Assembly: GCA_905373625.1 (NCBI GenBank)
Contig: CAJPTS010000005.1
Span: 1 to 24,341, forward strand
Origin: Bacteroidia bacterium
Lineage (GTDB): Bacteria > Bacteroidota > Bacteroidia > Bacteroidales > CAJPTX01
Direction of reading: 5' to 3'
DNA: 24,341 bases
Below, in pieces: positions 10,901 to 16,658 of this stretch (position 1 is its first letter; every line of letters starts with the position of its first letter). Made by a program: the position numbers and the translations under genes. Below the pieces are notes generated by a model. That model was not told where the DNA came from and did not search any database. It saw only the letters and a list, made by a program, of their open reading frames with translations.

Positions 10901-10903
10901 CAT
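1928..10903 (-). CDS. giant secreted subtilisin-like (S8) serine protease with T9SS sorting domain
   Basis: This 2991-residue protein is predicted to be an extracellular or surface peptidase. A signal peptide ends near LYAQ20. A prodomain-like region (to about 205) precedes the S8 domain (about 206-500), whose triad is intact: D241 (IWDANVGD), H266 (STHGMH) and S441 (NGTSMACP), with oxyanion N369 (SAGN). Then follow a KP43-type beta-barrel (506-630), FN3-like (725-808), CARDB- and GEVED-like modules (about 1354-1600), a LamG-like module (1612-1830), beta-sandwich segments, MBG-like (2116-2204), a carboxypeptidase-regulatory-like module (2213-2280) and InlB-type repeats (2286-2903) interrupted by an anchor-J-like module. 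A type A T9SS tail with PNPFDNQLRI closes it. The ATG at 10903 immediately precedes the signal peptide; AAAGAG lies just upstream. Bacteroidetes S8 proteases are usually much shorter. Substrate unknown; domain edges are estimates. Confidence 0.93.
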   Translation of the reverse strand: MKRICLLALLLCVVVQLYAQEPIHFGAHEVYLEANVHTKVRRHKTSSLELGVPTGEKLNVLVQFGAGEIDYKMLKQKGVVLGDYLGSNAYYAQIAPGSRPSDFVGTGLRTVVPIRGEWKMSSALRLGITPDWASAGDKLKVTLSWFNSVSGTHVKEELSKRGVELSAISEILHNVDIEATREQVLALAELEYISFLRWIAPPMELQNREAARLSAATLLRLPIALGGRGLTGKNVRIGIWDANVGDHVDYGNRVHRQEFEIGGSTHGMHTTGTIMGSGLVNERGRGMAPEAEIWTNNFNIQSNKKKVVQEMYETYMKERITLTSNSYGYSREAFCYFEEYLNYSFLGNTEIDELAYRYPALTHVFSAGNAQGECQLPFSHATNYGKNIITVAAVDAFGGMSTFSSFGPLADGRMFPVISARGAKVFSTVLEQEYALKNGTSMACPTVTGHLALLTQRWMQLHGGATPNNYFLKALIANTARDAGNPGPDYKFGFGILDAEAAVTAMENGWYRLSELKTGETEQVTTIKIPEGVKELRVMLCWNDPVAAKEYVKGECPLVNDLDLSATAGAKTYLPFTLDPSNPNANAVSTKPNKVDNIEQVVIENPTAGDFVVKVSGAVKQGDKQQYALVWYCDYKTPELFSPLPGDTYSPKEEIYMRAENVTEQVRVDLSVDGGKSFVTLGKFDKCSAILLPEDIKPTDKAVLRLTDANGVSISTKGYFSIMSEVLDVELEATSCTASGWKLKWSESKGATKYEILRADINNSTYNKIGESTTTEFLIPEQYVTKERNIYSVQAIAGEIRARRSIAVVADKVLPTVLTDSDLPYIETFIGWPLQHTEIEKGKNLSLTMEDAIVALQLPFMSHHVVWQPKVEATKWQNPFQARANVGVLKVCSLDLTNVAAGTPLQFSTVMLMKKTKKNPKNGALLRLLVNGQEVEDMVGRKQIVGDDYEHNIVWDLTKFAGQKIALALETALEMKDNIAIIAYYQISKQTKLPDVEIAWVNKPAIDAKAQMQVQTINFKIANRTALELTDVPVSVQVDGKVVYAQSIKKLKPFEDQIIACPHNFASDLPHIFQVEVRADLPNDITPENNRDRFEVYNLGNVIAMPEVSYIKFLGVPVPIPKRITETLKGTIAFTDGQGALAPYKINEKGYLKVLPSNPSNAVQVTFSEIKLAKYDTLYVFTGDVNKELKVKPEQATSFFTGEMSATSFISEAHDGAITFMMSGHNEIPGEGWLGEFTEIEMPDLWKIKSFKEIAGSDANHVKLEVKVENLTNVSLSHVGLWLTTNTGVRRVELSELKPKAETTFVVPEEVDKTAPMYMEVTAELAKDGDVSNNSSKIVIANDPIWNGGGTITSPKRLYISEVRVVGIKDTVRFLPNERIAYQPEKKIKLYKSRNALQLVLSSDPMPAQLGAKLRVWVDLDANNELGDTAPELVTVPIKENQKVYWVELDYTALASLTAGERRLRFMLATDENYNKFSSGQAMTWGSVADVTADIKTEPSPHDYEVALLSIDGVKSSRNLSNATELKVKLKNNGLATLTQVKLSYQINDGEVVKETINTSIAPRDKGTVTFATKADLSAIGKHKITVKLEEQDLNERDNKVAKIVYKIAPKKDDKLFALNFVGSEEEGILFPRIDDDAIDDKATVEGWWKLDGTQFAQYISGEGIFLVAVAGYSKIPDNSLALVVGRHCQFTSTTPVVKPGQWQHIAVAMRKKKEKPDDLNHLTTIEVYVDGVKVEMKREGRGGFYFDDFALNNPIKGQNAMFRIWKEIRTEDDLKENMSKSVRNSELELPDECLGEFIYTEGQGKASQYGDDEDGFAAILSERDDIWKPIKDVIANIEVQGQLIPVAYNSSEALVTMPQNFTDFANVKVKFTTDWPGSKVQFAGADITEGQVFDFSNAEHKLTFKATRPDLFGLTLQQELTVKLVNDLSNACDIAKISLLKSKNTGLKDDLIIPTPEEIVNLEAKDASATSQIDITNVTLVVDEISPNAKLYKDDKEITVGSDIKLNLTTPQTLRVEAQNKRDVKYYTIRMSMLQELTWSNEKITRSFTSEALPLDATASSGLKVKYMSENPSVATIDAHGNLYTTAVGTTKIFAVQEGDMKYKAADKRVREVEVTRVPLTIKMLPATMAQGDKLPNFEFEYDGLQFAGTEYQFATEYEVKMTDGKVWNSAMPPLAVGEYTVVAKGYSAPYESANYTVTRTEGKLTVTELEKARRVTFAVKDEQGAALKDVTVQCGQFTLTTPEDGIVQFLLQPGKYTVLAQHTDYTTAQASFVLKGRSLQFDLQLNKLVYTLTYKSDANGLLQGATTQKVAARGEGEQVVAVPRSVKYKFKQWSDGSTLAARTDKDVANNVDVTASFEPNLYKLTYIVGKGGVKVSGDLEQELAPEETGSPVEVKAEEGYVFMGWSDGNMEATRTDKNLIHDVTLEARFFKAYQLTWSEDFESSEACLNTWSFPTPSDGDGWLYSKRKEIRDNEGSETGYALLIDADHDYAWNDETSAISPWMTLAGRATGSKVVVSFACNYIQSESTDKAKAQYCFEDGEWQDGVELTPNDDGDEHSFEIDDATLGTNKYLRLRWYLTNPESLDALVAIDDIKVKYSPDPTDVVLRYIAGEHGKLQKEGSTESENVLEFTTAAGTLGTKVTAIPDAGYVFDKWSDGKTTESTRQDDAEVSVYASFKPTPKTMYTVSYSAKANGEVRGLLYQRVAVGEKSTPVVAVANEGYQFAQWSDGTKQNPRTDIVSEDGKLYEAEFTVKPPVYTLTYMAGDHGEVSGNLSQTVEAGSNGTEVIAIADDGYHFVKWDDEVMTAERTETNVQASKVYTAQFAADVKTYAVTLKKEGEGELKITGIEESKLNAVPEGIELTAVATHATGWTLKSLTAGTQDIKADGKFTVTADVEVKAVFEKTTSVEDAMLANVLVAPNPFDNQLRIVNGDLRGEYALLNAQGVVVRSGNMVGNEVLIETSDLTSGLYLLRLTAENGATKTITVVKDR
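2195..4047 (-). repeat. InlB B-type repeat array inside the S8 protease, split by an anchor-J-like domain
   Basis: Five repeats carry the core (F-x-x-W-S/D-D-G...R-T-D): FKQWSDG, FMGWSDG, FDKWSDG, FAQWSDG and FVKWDDE. A degenerate sixth precedes the sorting domain. Between the second and third repeats sits a module of about 165 residues (LTWSEDFESSEACL to IDDIKVKYS, roughly residues 2430-2597; about 3110-3616). It resembles the choice-of-anchor-J or cleaved-adhesin beta-sandwich. Divergent InlB repeats are usually adhesive or spacer modules; a binding partner is not inferable. Confidence 0.7.
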
Positions 10904-11272
10904 CTACTCTTTTTTTGGTTAATATCTATATTTATAGACTTCCAAGTTAAGCTATTTTTAATCAAATAATATGTGCGAAGACCATCAGAAAAAGCCATAT
11001 TACCCAAAATATTTCAATTCAAAAGATTGACTATTAGCAATTTAATTGTAAATAAAATAATATTTGTCTACAAAGTTTTTTGGTAAATGCACCTCCTCGT
11101 TTCTTGATTTGTTAACAAAATCATTAGGAGACTTACATCATATTTTGCATGCATATTATACTCAGCTAGAGTGCTATCGTTTTGCTGTAATGTGGTTTAT
11201 AAATCTCAAAAGTGATATGTAGGCTCAAGTGTGTGAAACTTAGCTGTAGTATTCTTGCATATGTCTGCCAAT
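10904..11272. other. AT-rich upstream region of the S8 protease gene
   Basis: No coding sequence is evident in this stretch between the protease start and the terminator of the preceding minus-strand gene. It should hold the protease promoter, but no perfect TAnnTTTG element is visible on the minus strand; TAACTTGG (7 of 8) near 10942 is the closest. Small perfect inverted repeats occur at 10925-10938 (TCTATA-TT-TATAGA), 21 bp upstream of the start codon, and at 11063-11074 (TTTGT-CT-ACAAA). Either could be an operator, but nothing proves it. Confidence 0.4.
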
Positions 11273-11310
11273 AAAAGAGGAGCTACCGAATGAACGGCAG
11301 CTCCTCTTTT
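11273..11310 (-). terminator. strong, potentially bidirectional intrinsic terminator
   Basis: AAAAGAGGAGCT (11273-11284) pairs perfectly with AGCTCCTCTTTT (11299-11310), and a CCG/CGG pair extends the stem inside the loop. Because the stem ends in A4 and T4, a T-run follows the hairpin on either strand. It lies just after the stop codon of the minus-strand BspA-like gene and should end that transcript before it reaches the protease gene. Confidence 0.85.
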
Positions 11311-11328
11311 GTTCCTATACTTTACTTA

Positions 11329-14300
11329 CTAGTATTTTACTGCTCGTATCACTTTTGTAGCCCCATTCTCCGCTGTTAAGCGCAAAATATACAAACCAGC
11401 AGGCAGTTCTAGCGTATTAACTAGAGTCTCGTTCGCATTTAGTACCCCAGAGCGTACAGCAACGCCTTGTGCCGTATACAAAGCATAAGTAGCATTATGT
11501 AGTTCCTCAGTTCTTATTTGTAACTGCGCACCAAACGGGTTCGGATAAACTTTTATATCCGCCAATTGCTGTTCTTCTATGTCTGTTGTAATTTCCACAA
11601 CATTTACATTTATTGTATAAGTTTTGTTCAGCGTAGTTTCTTTGACAACAACCGTTGTTTCGCCTTTTTGTTTGCCTGTCACCACGCCATTGCTTACAGT
11701 GCATATCATAGGGTCAGAGGTTGTCCACTGCAAAGTACTCAAATCAGCATCAGCAGGCTCTACTTCCAAGCGAACATAACCGTCATTTCCGCTTACAATA
11801 GTCAGCGTTTCATTCAAAACTTTAAAGCTCGTAAGCGGTTTCTTAATTTCGGGCTCGTTTGGCTCCGTTGCTGCCGTAACTTTAACCTTCGCCGAGAAGG
11901 TCTTTGTCGGATCACTTGCTAACTCGCCATGCACAATTACTGGTTCGGTCGTAGCTTTCAAACCTTTTATTTCAGCAAAGCCAAATTCTTCTGCCGAAGT
12001 TTGTATTGTCACAAATTCCGTTTTCTCGGAACTATAATTTATTTGCAAATCATTCGCATTCTCTGGCGAATAGATCAGTTTAAGCTGAAGCGTTTTCCCC
12101 TCTTGCACAGTGTATTCGTTCTTAGCAAAAGCTATATCACCCGTTACAGGCACTAACGTTTCTACGGTTATACTGCATTCCGCCTTAATAGTAGGCTTAT
12201 TGCGCAGACTCACAATTAATTTAGCCGATCCGACCGCCTTGCCAGTAACGGTATGCGTTAGATTGTCAAAATCTAGCGCCTCACCTGTAATCTCCTCAAC
12301 ACGCCAAGCGAACTGCTGATCTGTGGCATTCTCGGGGATCGCTTTTGCCACAAACGTATATTTAGCCCCAATTCCTAATTTCAGCGTAGGTATTAAAGAA
12401 ATGCCTGTGGTGACGACGCGCGGCAAGACCTTTACCGTGCAAACCGCGTTGATGGTCGGGTCATTTTTCAGAGAAACGGTTATTTCAGCCACCCCTGCTT
12501 GTTGGGCAGTGAGTACCCCCTTATCGCTTACTGACACAATTTCTTCGGCATTGCTTGCCCAAATCACTTGTCGGTCAGTAGCATCGTCTGGTTCGTAAGA
12601 GACGGCCAGCGTTTGCTTTTCATTCAAATTAAGGGTGACACTTACTGGAATAAAGATTCGGCTCGCTTTCTTCAAATCTATTACTCTCACCTTGCAGGTG
12701 CTCGTGATATTGCTTCCTCCGTCAGCCGAGCCAGTAATAATGATAGGCGTATCAGAGACCCTTTTACCGATTATGTCGCCCGTAATCTGATCTACGGCGA
12801 TAACCTCAGGATTGCTAGACGTCCACGTAACCGTCTTCTTCGAGGCATTCTCTGGTTCTACTCTATACTCTATTTTATGGGGGGCATTCAATGCGATCTC
12901 GAATTCTTCGGGATCGATAATTAGTCGATCAACTGGTACATACTTGACATTAACTTTGCAAACATCAAAAGCGGTGGGATTAGCATACGCTGTAGCACGC
13001 ACTGTAGCCGTACCAGGCTCTTTCCCTATAATTTTCCCGTCTTTCACCTCCACTACTGCTGGGTTCGATACATACCATTTCACAGCCTTCTCCTGTGCAT
13101 TGGATGGAGAAATGGTTACCCCTATCTGTAACTCTTCGTGAACATTTAGCGTCATTTCGTTAGGCGAAAGCCTTAACGTTTGCGGAAGTATTATTTCCTT
13201 AGGCAATATCCGAAGTCGGCAACTAGACTTATGATTCCCGTCTTCACTTTCTGCTCTTATCGTCGTAATCTTCCCTTCTCCAGCTTCTAATGCAGTGACT
13301 TCGCCTGTTGCTTGGTCAATAGTTGCGTATTCAGAATCGTCTATCGTCCACGTAACCTTCTGATTGGTCGTATTTAAGGGATTGAATTTCACACGCAAAG
13401 TAGCACTAGATCCCGACTTGAGTGCTATTTCTTGCGGCTCTATCTCTATAGACTTGGCACTTACCGTTATCACATTAACAGCTACAACATTCTCGACCCC
13501 AGATCCATCCATCGCTTTTACGCGGATCTTAGCTTCACCAACCTCTTTAGCTGTCACCTTGCCCGTCGTGGGATTTATATCTATCGTTTCGCTTCCTTCA
13601 ATAACAGACCACTCTACTTTTTGGTTAGTAGCATTGCTGGGGACTATTGTTATTTCCTTCGCGAAGTCATAAGTCTCATATAATGGGACTTCGTAGAGCT
13701 CCTTACGGAAATCTATTCGCGTCACCGATATAACCACATCAACATATATCTCGTCATAAATACGCTTAGAGTCATCATCGTACTGAGCACGAATTATGCA
13801 TTTCCCGACTTCTTTTCCGACAATCTCTCCTGTAGCTTCATCGTAGCTCGCAATATTGTCATCAGAGGAAGTCCATTGGATCGGACTTAAGTTACTCGCT
13901 TCAAAGGCGATTTCTACTTTTTTTCTTTTATCCTTATCAACGCGCAACCGATTAGGGGCGAGCTGTAAGGCGTTTGTAGCATCGTCCGAGTCATCAAGCG
14001 TCCACCCCTTTTCTTCTGTCAAGGCTTTTCTCGCATCTTTGACTTCTTGCTTATCCTTGTAACATTTAATTCCCGAGGCCTTTACTACTATATTGCTAGC
14101 CTGTTCTGCCTTATTCTCCGCCCAACCGATTAGCGTACGATTGTAAGCTGCAATTCCCATTCCGCATCCTTGCAATGTTATTTCTGCGGGGAGCGATAGA
14201 CTTTTCAATTTCCACTTTCCCAAATCACAGTTAAACTTTCGAGCATTTTGGAAGATGTTTTGCATATTCTGCACCTTGCTAACGTCCCATTCCGAGATGT

Positions 14301-16245
14301 CAGCATTAAAGACATATGCATCTCTAAACATGCTGTACATGTTCGTGACATTTGACACATCCCACTGACTGAGATCGGAATCAAAACTTTTGGCAGCGGC
14401 GAACATGTTAGCCATGCTTTCTGCACTACTAACATCCCACTGACTCAAATCGCTATTAAACTGCTTACAGTTATAGAACATCAGATTGAAATTCTGACAA
14501 TTCCCGACTTCCCATTTGCTCAGATCGCTTGTAAACTTCTCGCAATGCAAGAACAAACTCCCCATATCGACCACGTTGTTTACCACCCAGTCCTTCAAAT
14601 TGCCTTTTTCTAATTTCCGACAACCTAAGAACATCGAGTTCATTTTCTGTAATGCTGGCATACGCCAATTGGAGAGGTCTACATTTAACTCTTCGCATTC
14701 GGCAAACATACCACTAGCATCTACCAGATTCGGGAGTTTCCAGTCTCCTAACTTATCGACTCCGCCGTTATTAAACTTCTTACAAGCGTAAAACATGTAG
14801 TAAGCGCTCGTTGCGTTCTCCATCTTCCACTTACTCAGGTCTCGGTTGAAGATTGAACAACGTTGGAACATATAATTGAAATTCGTACAGTTACTTACAT
14901 CCCAACCACTTAGATCTCCATTAAAATTGACGCAACCAGAGAACATAGAATTAAAGTCTTTTACATTAGAGACTTTATCCTTCCACTTGCTAAGATCGTT
15001 TTTAAATGCTGTACAGTTCCTAAACATAGCACGCATAGAAGCCACATTACTAACATCCCAACCAGAGAGGTCTTGATCGAAAATGCCACAACCGTCAAAC
15101 ATATAGGACATACTGTCTACTTTGCTAACATCCCATTCATTAAGCGGATTGTTATATGCGGTACACCCCGAGAACATATTTTTCATAGTGGTAACCTTCC
15201 CCACCTTCCACTCATTTAGATTGGAATTGAAAAACTGGCAATTGTTAAACATAAATGACAGGTTCTCTGCCTTATTATTCGGGTTCTTCAACCAATCTTT
15301 CAAATCTGCTCGGAAATTTGTACAGCCGCTGAAAAGACTTTCAAATATGGTAACGTTACTTACGTTCCAGCCACTGATATCGCAATCGAAATATATACAA
15401 GCACCGAAAGTGCCATGCAGAATAGTAACATTACTTACGTTCCAGTCTTTCAAATTGGCTTTGAAATTGGTGCAACTATTAAACATGTAGCGCAGATTCC
15501 GCGCATTGCTCATATCCCACTTTTCTACACCAGTGCCTTCAAAGTTTGTACACCCCTTGAACATGTAGTTGTAGTTCGTAATCTCGGGTAATTGCCAGTC
15601 CGATAAATCGCGATTGAACTTAATACAGTTCTCAAACATCGAGGTTACGGCACGCGCCTTGCGCATATCCCATTTCGTTACATCGTCATCAAAATTGATA
15701 CAGCGAGCAAACATCGCATCGAAATAGGAGACCTCTTTCGTATCCCAAGCCGTTGCGTTAATGGTTTCGAGCGAAGTACAACCATTAAACATAGAAGCTA
15801 CACTAGAACATTTGCTTAAATTCGGCGCATCAGTAGCTTTCACTAATAAAGAGCTACAGTTTTTGAATGCGCTGTTTAATCGCCGCCACTCAATATTTCC
15901 CCAGCGTTCTACTGTTTGCAATTCTGCGTAAGAGGTTTGGACTTGTACTGCTTCCAAACCTCCTTTTATTTCTACGTAATAGAGCGTAGCGGCATCAACA
16001 TGAAAAGAAAAAGGTTCTTCTATTGCATAGCTTGCCACTGGTTCTGTAGTCGCACTGGCCTCCGCCCCCGCCTTATACCACTTGATCGCTACATCCTTCC
16101 CACTTAACGAAATTTGTAGATCTGTCTCTTTGTGCGACTTCCACGTCGTCACAAAGGCGTTCGTATCATACGCCCAACTGATGTTCGTTAGTAGCATCAG
16201 GAGGCTAAGCCATAACAAACCTAATACTCTCCTCTTTATTCTCAT
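11329..16245 (-). CDS. BspA-like (DUF285) repeat surface protein with Big_2 Ig domains and T9SS sorting domain
   Basis: This 1638-residue secreted or surface-anchored protein is probably an adhesin; BspA-family proteins in oral Bacteroidetes bind host matrix and other bacteria, but binding is inference here. It has a signal peptide ending near NISWA. About 22 DUF285 units of 24-25 residues follow (residues about 115-705), with consensus F-x-x-D-L-S-x-W-D-V-S-N-V-T...M-F-x-x-C. Next come nine Ig-like Big_2 domains (about 757-1548), each with a TWTSSNPEVIAV-type core and a G-K-x-x-G turn. The C-terminus is a type A T9SS tail (about 1552-1638, VYPNPFGAQLQI to AVKY). The start is supported by AAAGGAG 7 nt upstream of the ATG. 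The gene is divergent from the GLPGLI cassette. Confidence 0.93.
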   Translation of the reverse strand: MRIKRRVLGLLWLSLLMLLTNISWAYDTNAFVTTWKSHKETDLQISLSGKDVAIKWYKAGAEASATTEPVASYAIEEPFSFHVDAATLYYVEIKGGLEAVQVQTSYAELQTVERWGNIEWRRLNSAFKNCSSLLVKATDAPNLSKCSSVASMFNGCTSLETINATAWDTKEVSYFDAMFARCINFDDDVTKWDMRKARAVTSMFENCIKFNRDLSDWQLPEITNYNYMFKGCTNFEGTGVEKWDMSNARNLRYMFNSCTNFKANLKDWNVSNVTILHGTFGACIYFDCDISGWNVSNVTIFESLFSGCTNFRADLKDWLKNPNNKAENLSFMFNNCQFFNSNLNEWKVGKVTTMKNMFSGCTAYNNPLNEWDVSKVDSMSYMFDGCGIFDQDLSGWDVSNVASMRAMFRNCTAFKNDLSKWKDKVSNVKDFNSMFSGCVNFNGDLSGWDVSNCTNFNYMFQRCSIFNRDLSKWKMENATSAYYMFYACKKFNNGGVDKLGDWKLPNLVDASGMFAECEELNVDLSNWRMPALQKMNSMFLGCRKLEKGNLKDWVVNNVVDMGSLFLHCEKFTSDLSKWEVGNCQNFNLMFYNCKQFNSDLSQWDVSSAESMANMFAAAKSFDSDLSQWDVSNVTNMYSMFRDAYVFNADISEWDVSKVQNMQNIFQNARKFNCDLGKWKLKSLSLPAEITLQGCGMGIAAYNRTLIGWAENKAEQASNIVVKASGIKCYKDKQEVKDARKALTEEKGWTLDDSDDATNALQLAPNRLRVDKDKRKKVEIAFEASNLSPIQWTSSDDNIASYDEATGEIVGKEVGKCIIRAQYDDDSKRIYDEIYVDVVISVTRIDFRKELYEVPLYETYDFAKEITIVPSNATNQKVEWSVIEGSETIDINPTTGKVTAKEVGEAKIRVKAMDGSGVENVVAVNVITVSAKSIEIEPQEIALKSGSSATLRVKFNPLNTTNQKVTWTIDDSEYATIDQATGEVTALEAGEGKITTIRAESEDGNHKSSCRLRILPKEIILPQTLRLSPNEMTLNVHEELQIGVTISPSNAQEKAVKWYVSNPAVVEVKDGKIIGKEPGTATVRATAYANPTAFDVCKVNVKYVPVDRLIIDPEEFEIALNAPHKIEYRVEPENASKKTVTWTSSNPEVIAVDQITGDIIGKRVSDTPIIITGSADGGSNITSTCKVRVIDLKKASRIFIPVSVTLNLNEKQTLAVSYEPDDATDRQVIWASNAEEIVSVSDKGVLTAQQAGVAEITVSLKNDPTINAVCTVKVLPRVVTTGISLIPTLKLGIGAKYTFVAKAIPENATDQQFAWRVEEITGEALDFDNLTHTVTGKAVGSAKLIVSLRNKPTIKAECSITVETLVPVTGDIAFAKNEYTVQEGKTLQLKLIYSPENANDLQINYSSEKTEFVTIQTSAEEFGFAEIKGLKATTEPVIVHGELASDPTKTFSAKVKVTAATEPNEPEIKKPLTSFKVLNETLTIVSGNDGYVRLEVEPADADLSTLQWTTSDPMICTVSNGVVTGKQKGETTVVVKETTLNKTYTINVNVVEITTDIEEQQLADIKVYPNPFGAQLQIRTEELHNATYALYTAQGVAVRSGVLNANETLVNTLELPAGLYILRLTAENGATKVIRAVKY
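11600..13977 (-). repeat. nine tandem Big_2-type Ig-like domains
   Basis: Successive modules start near LQLAPNRL, VTRIDF, AKSIEIEP, PQTLRLSP, VDRLIIDP, ASRIFIP, TGISLIP, TGDIAF and LTSFKVLN. Most carry the Big_2 pattern P-x-N-A-x-x-x-x-V-x-W followed by a G-x-x-x-G-x-x-x-G turn and a terminal beta-strand. They probably form a stalk that projects the DUF285 repeats from the surface. Confidence 0.8.
14131..15903 (-). repeat. array of about 22 DUF285 (BspA-type) repeats
   Basis: Units have a period of roughly 24-25 residues, with MF-x-x-C near the end of each and W-D/N/K-V/M/L in the middle. Examples are SMFNGC, YMFKGC, NMFSGC, YMFDGC and LMFYNC. The last three full units read NMFAAA, SMFRDA and NIFQNA and lack the cysteine. 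The array is bounded by SAFKNC at the N-terminal side and a degenerate capping unit ending TLIGW. Confidence 0.85.
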
Positions 16246-16252
16246 AGAATTA

Positions 16253-16259
16253 CTCCTTT
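16253..16259 (-). promoter_or_regulatory. Shine-Dalgarno of the BspA-like gene
   Basis: On the minus strand AAAGGAG stands 7 nt before the ATG at 16245. It is the clearest ribosome-binding site in the window, and most other genes here lack one. It fixes the start of the BspA-like protein at the signal-peptide methionine. Confidence 0.7.
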
Positions 16260-16313
16260 AGTTTTCTAAGTTCAGAACCGATACACACACGCATCCACTA
16301 TCTGGGATTCGTA

Positions 16314-16333
16314 CAAAATTAAAACCAAAATTA
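16314..16333 (-). promoter_or_regulatory. tandem TAATTTTG (-7) elements, BspA-like gene
   Basis: The minus strand carries two perfect matches to the Bacteroidetes -7 consensus TAnnTTTG, at 16314-16321 and 16326-16333, 12 bp apart. Either would give a leader of roughly 60-75 nt. No clean TTTG -33 element is visible at the usual spacing, so the call is moderate. Confidence 0.4.
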
Positions 16334-16584
16334 TTTCTAGTACTCACATTGCAGTATTTACCTAGTACAATAAGTATCAATAGTATTGCCTAATGAGCAA
16401 ATAGTTTTTTTTTGATGATAAAAACTCAACTATGGACTGCTGTATTTTGGCAAGGCTAGAGAGAAAGCAGTGAACAGATGGAAGCAAAATTGCGATTTCT
16501 GCTAAATGTAAGTGTCGCAAATGATATAAGGAATGTGAATTATCATTTACTTAGAATATATACACTATTTTGTGTTGCACTTCG

Positions 16585-16616
16585 TTGTAAAAGTAGGCGA
16601 GATCTTTGTGTATTTG
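16585..16616 (+). promoter_or_regulatory. candidate promoter of the GLPGLI cassette
   Basis: TTG at 16585-16587 and TGTATTTG at 16609-16616 (7 of 8 to TAnnTTTG) are separated by 21 bp, close to the usual Bacteroidetes spacing. The implied transcript start near 16623 gives a leader of about 36 nt to the ATG at 16659. Confidence 0.3.
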
Positions 16617-16658
16617 TCATTTTACTCCGCTAATTGGCGAACCTATGAAGGTCAACAT

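Larger units (their letters stand above)
16246..16584. other. divergent intergenic region
   Basis: This AT-rich stretch without a credible gene lies between the minus-strand BspA-like gene and the plus-strand GLPGLI cassette. The half next to the BspA-like gene contains the TAATTTTG elements and the Shine-Dalgarno. The rest shows no recognisable structure beyond a T9 run near 16408. Confidence 0.5.

Noticed and set aside
15122..15490. A 122-codon plus-strand open frame opposite the DUF285 array
   Set aside because: The periodic sequence simply mirrors the repeats of the BspA-like gene on the other strand.
14131..15903. Periodic DNA that might suggest a CRISPR array
   Set aside because: The period of about 72-75 bp is that of the protein repeats, the units are not identical, and there are no unique spacers.
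16572..16658. A 29-codon N-terminal extension of GLPGLI copy 1 starting at ATG 16572
   Set aside because: It would bury the signal peptide behind 29 residues and overlap the candidate promoter; a better ribosome site and signal peptide fit the start at 16659.
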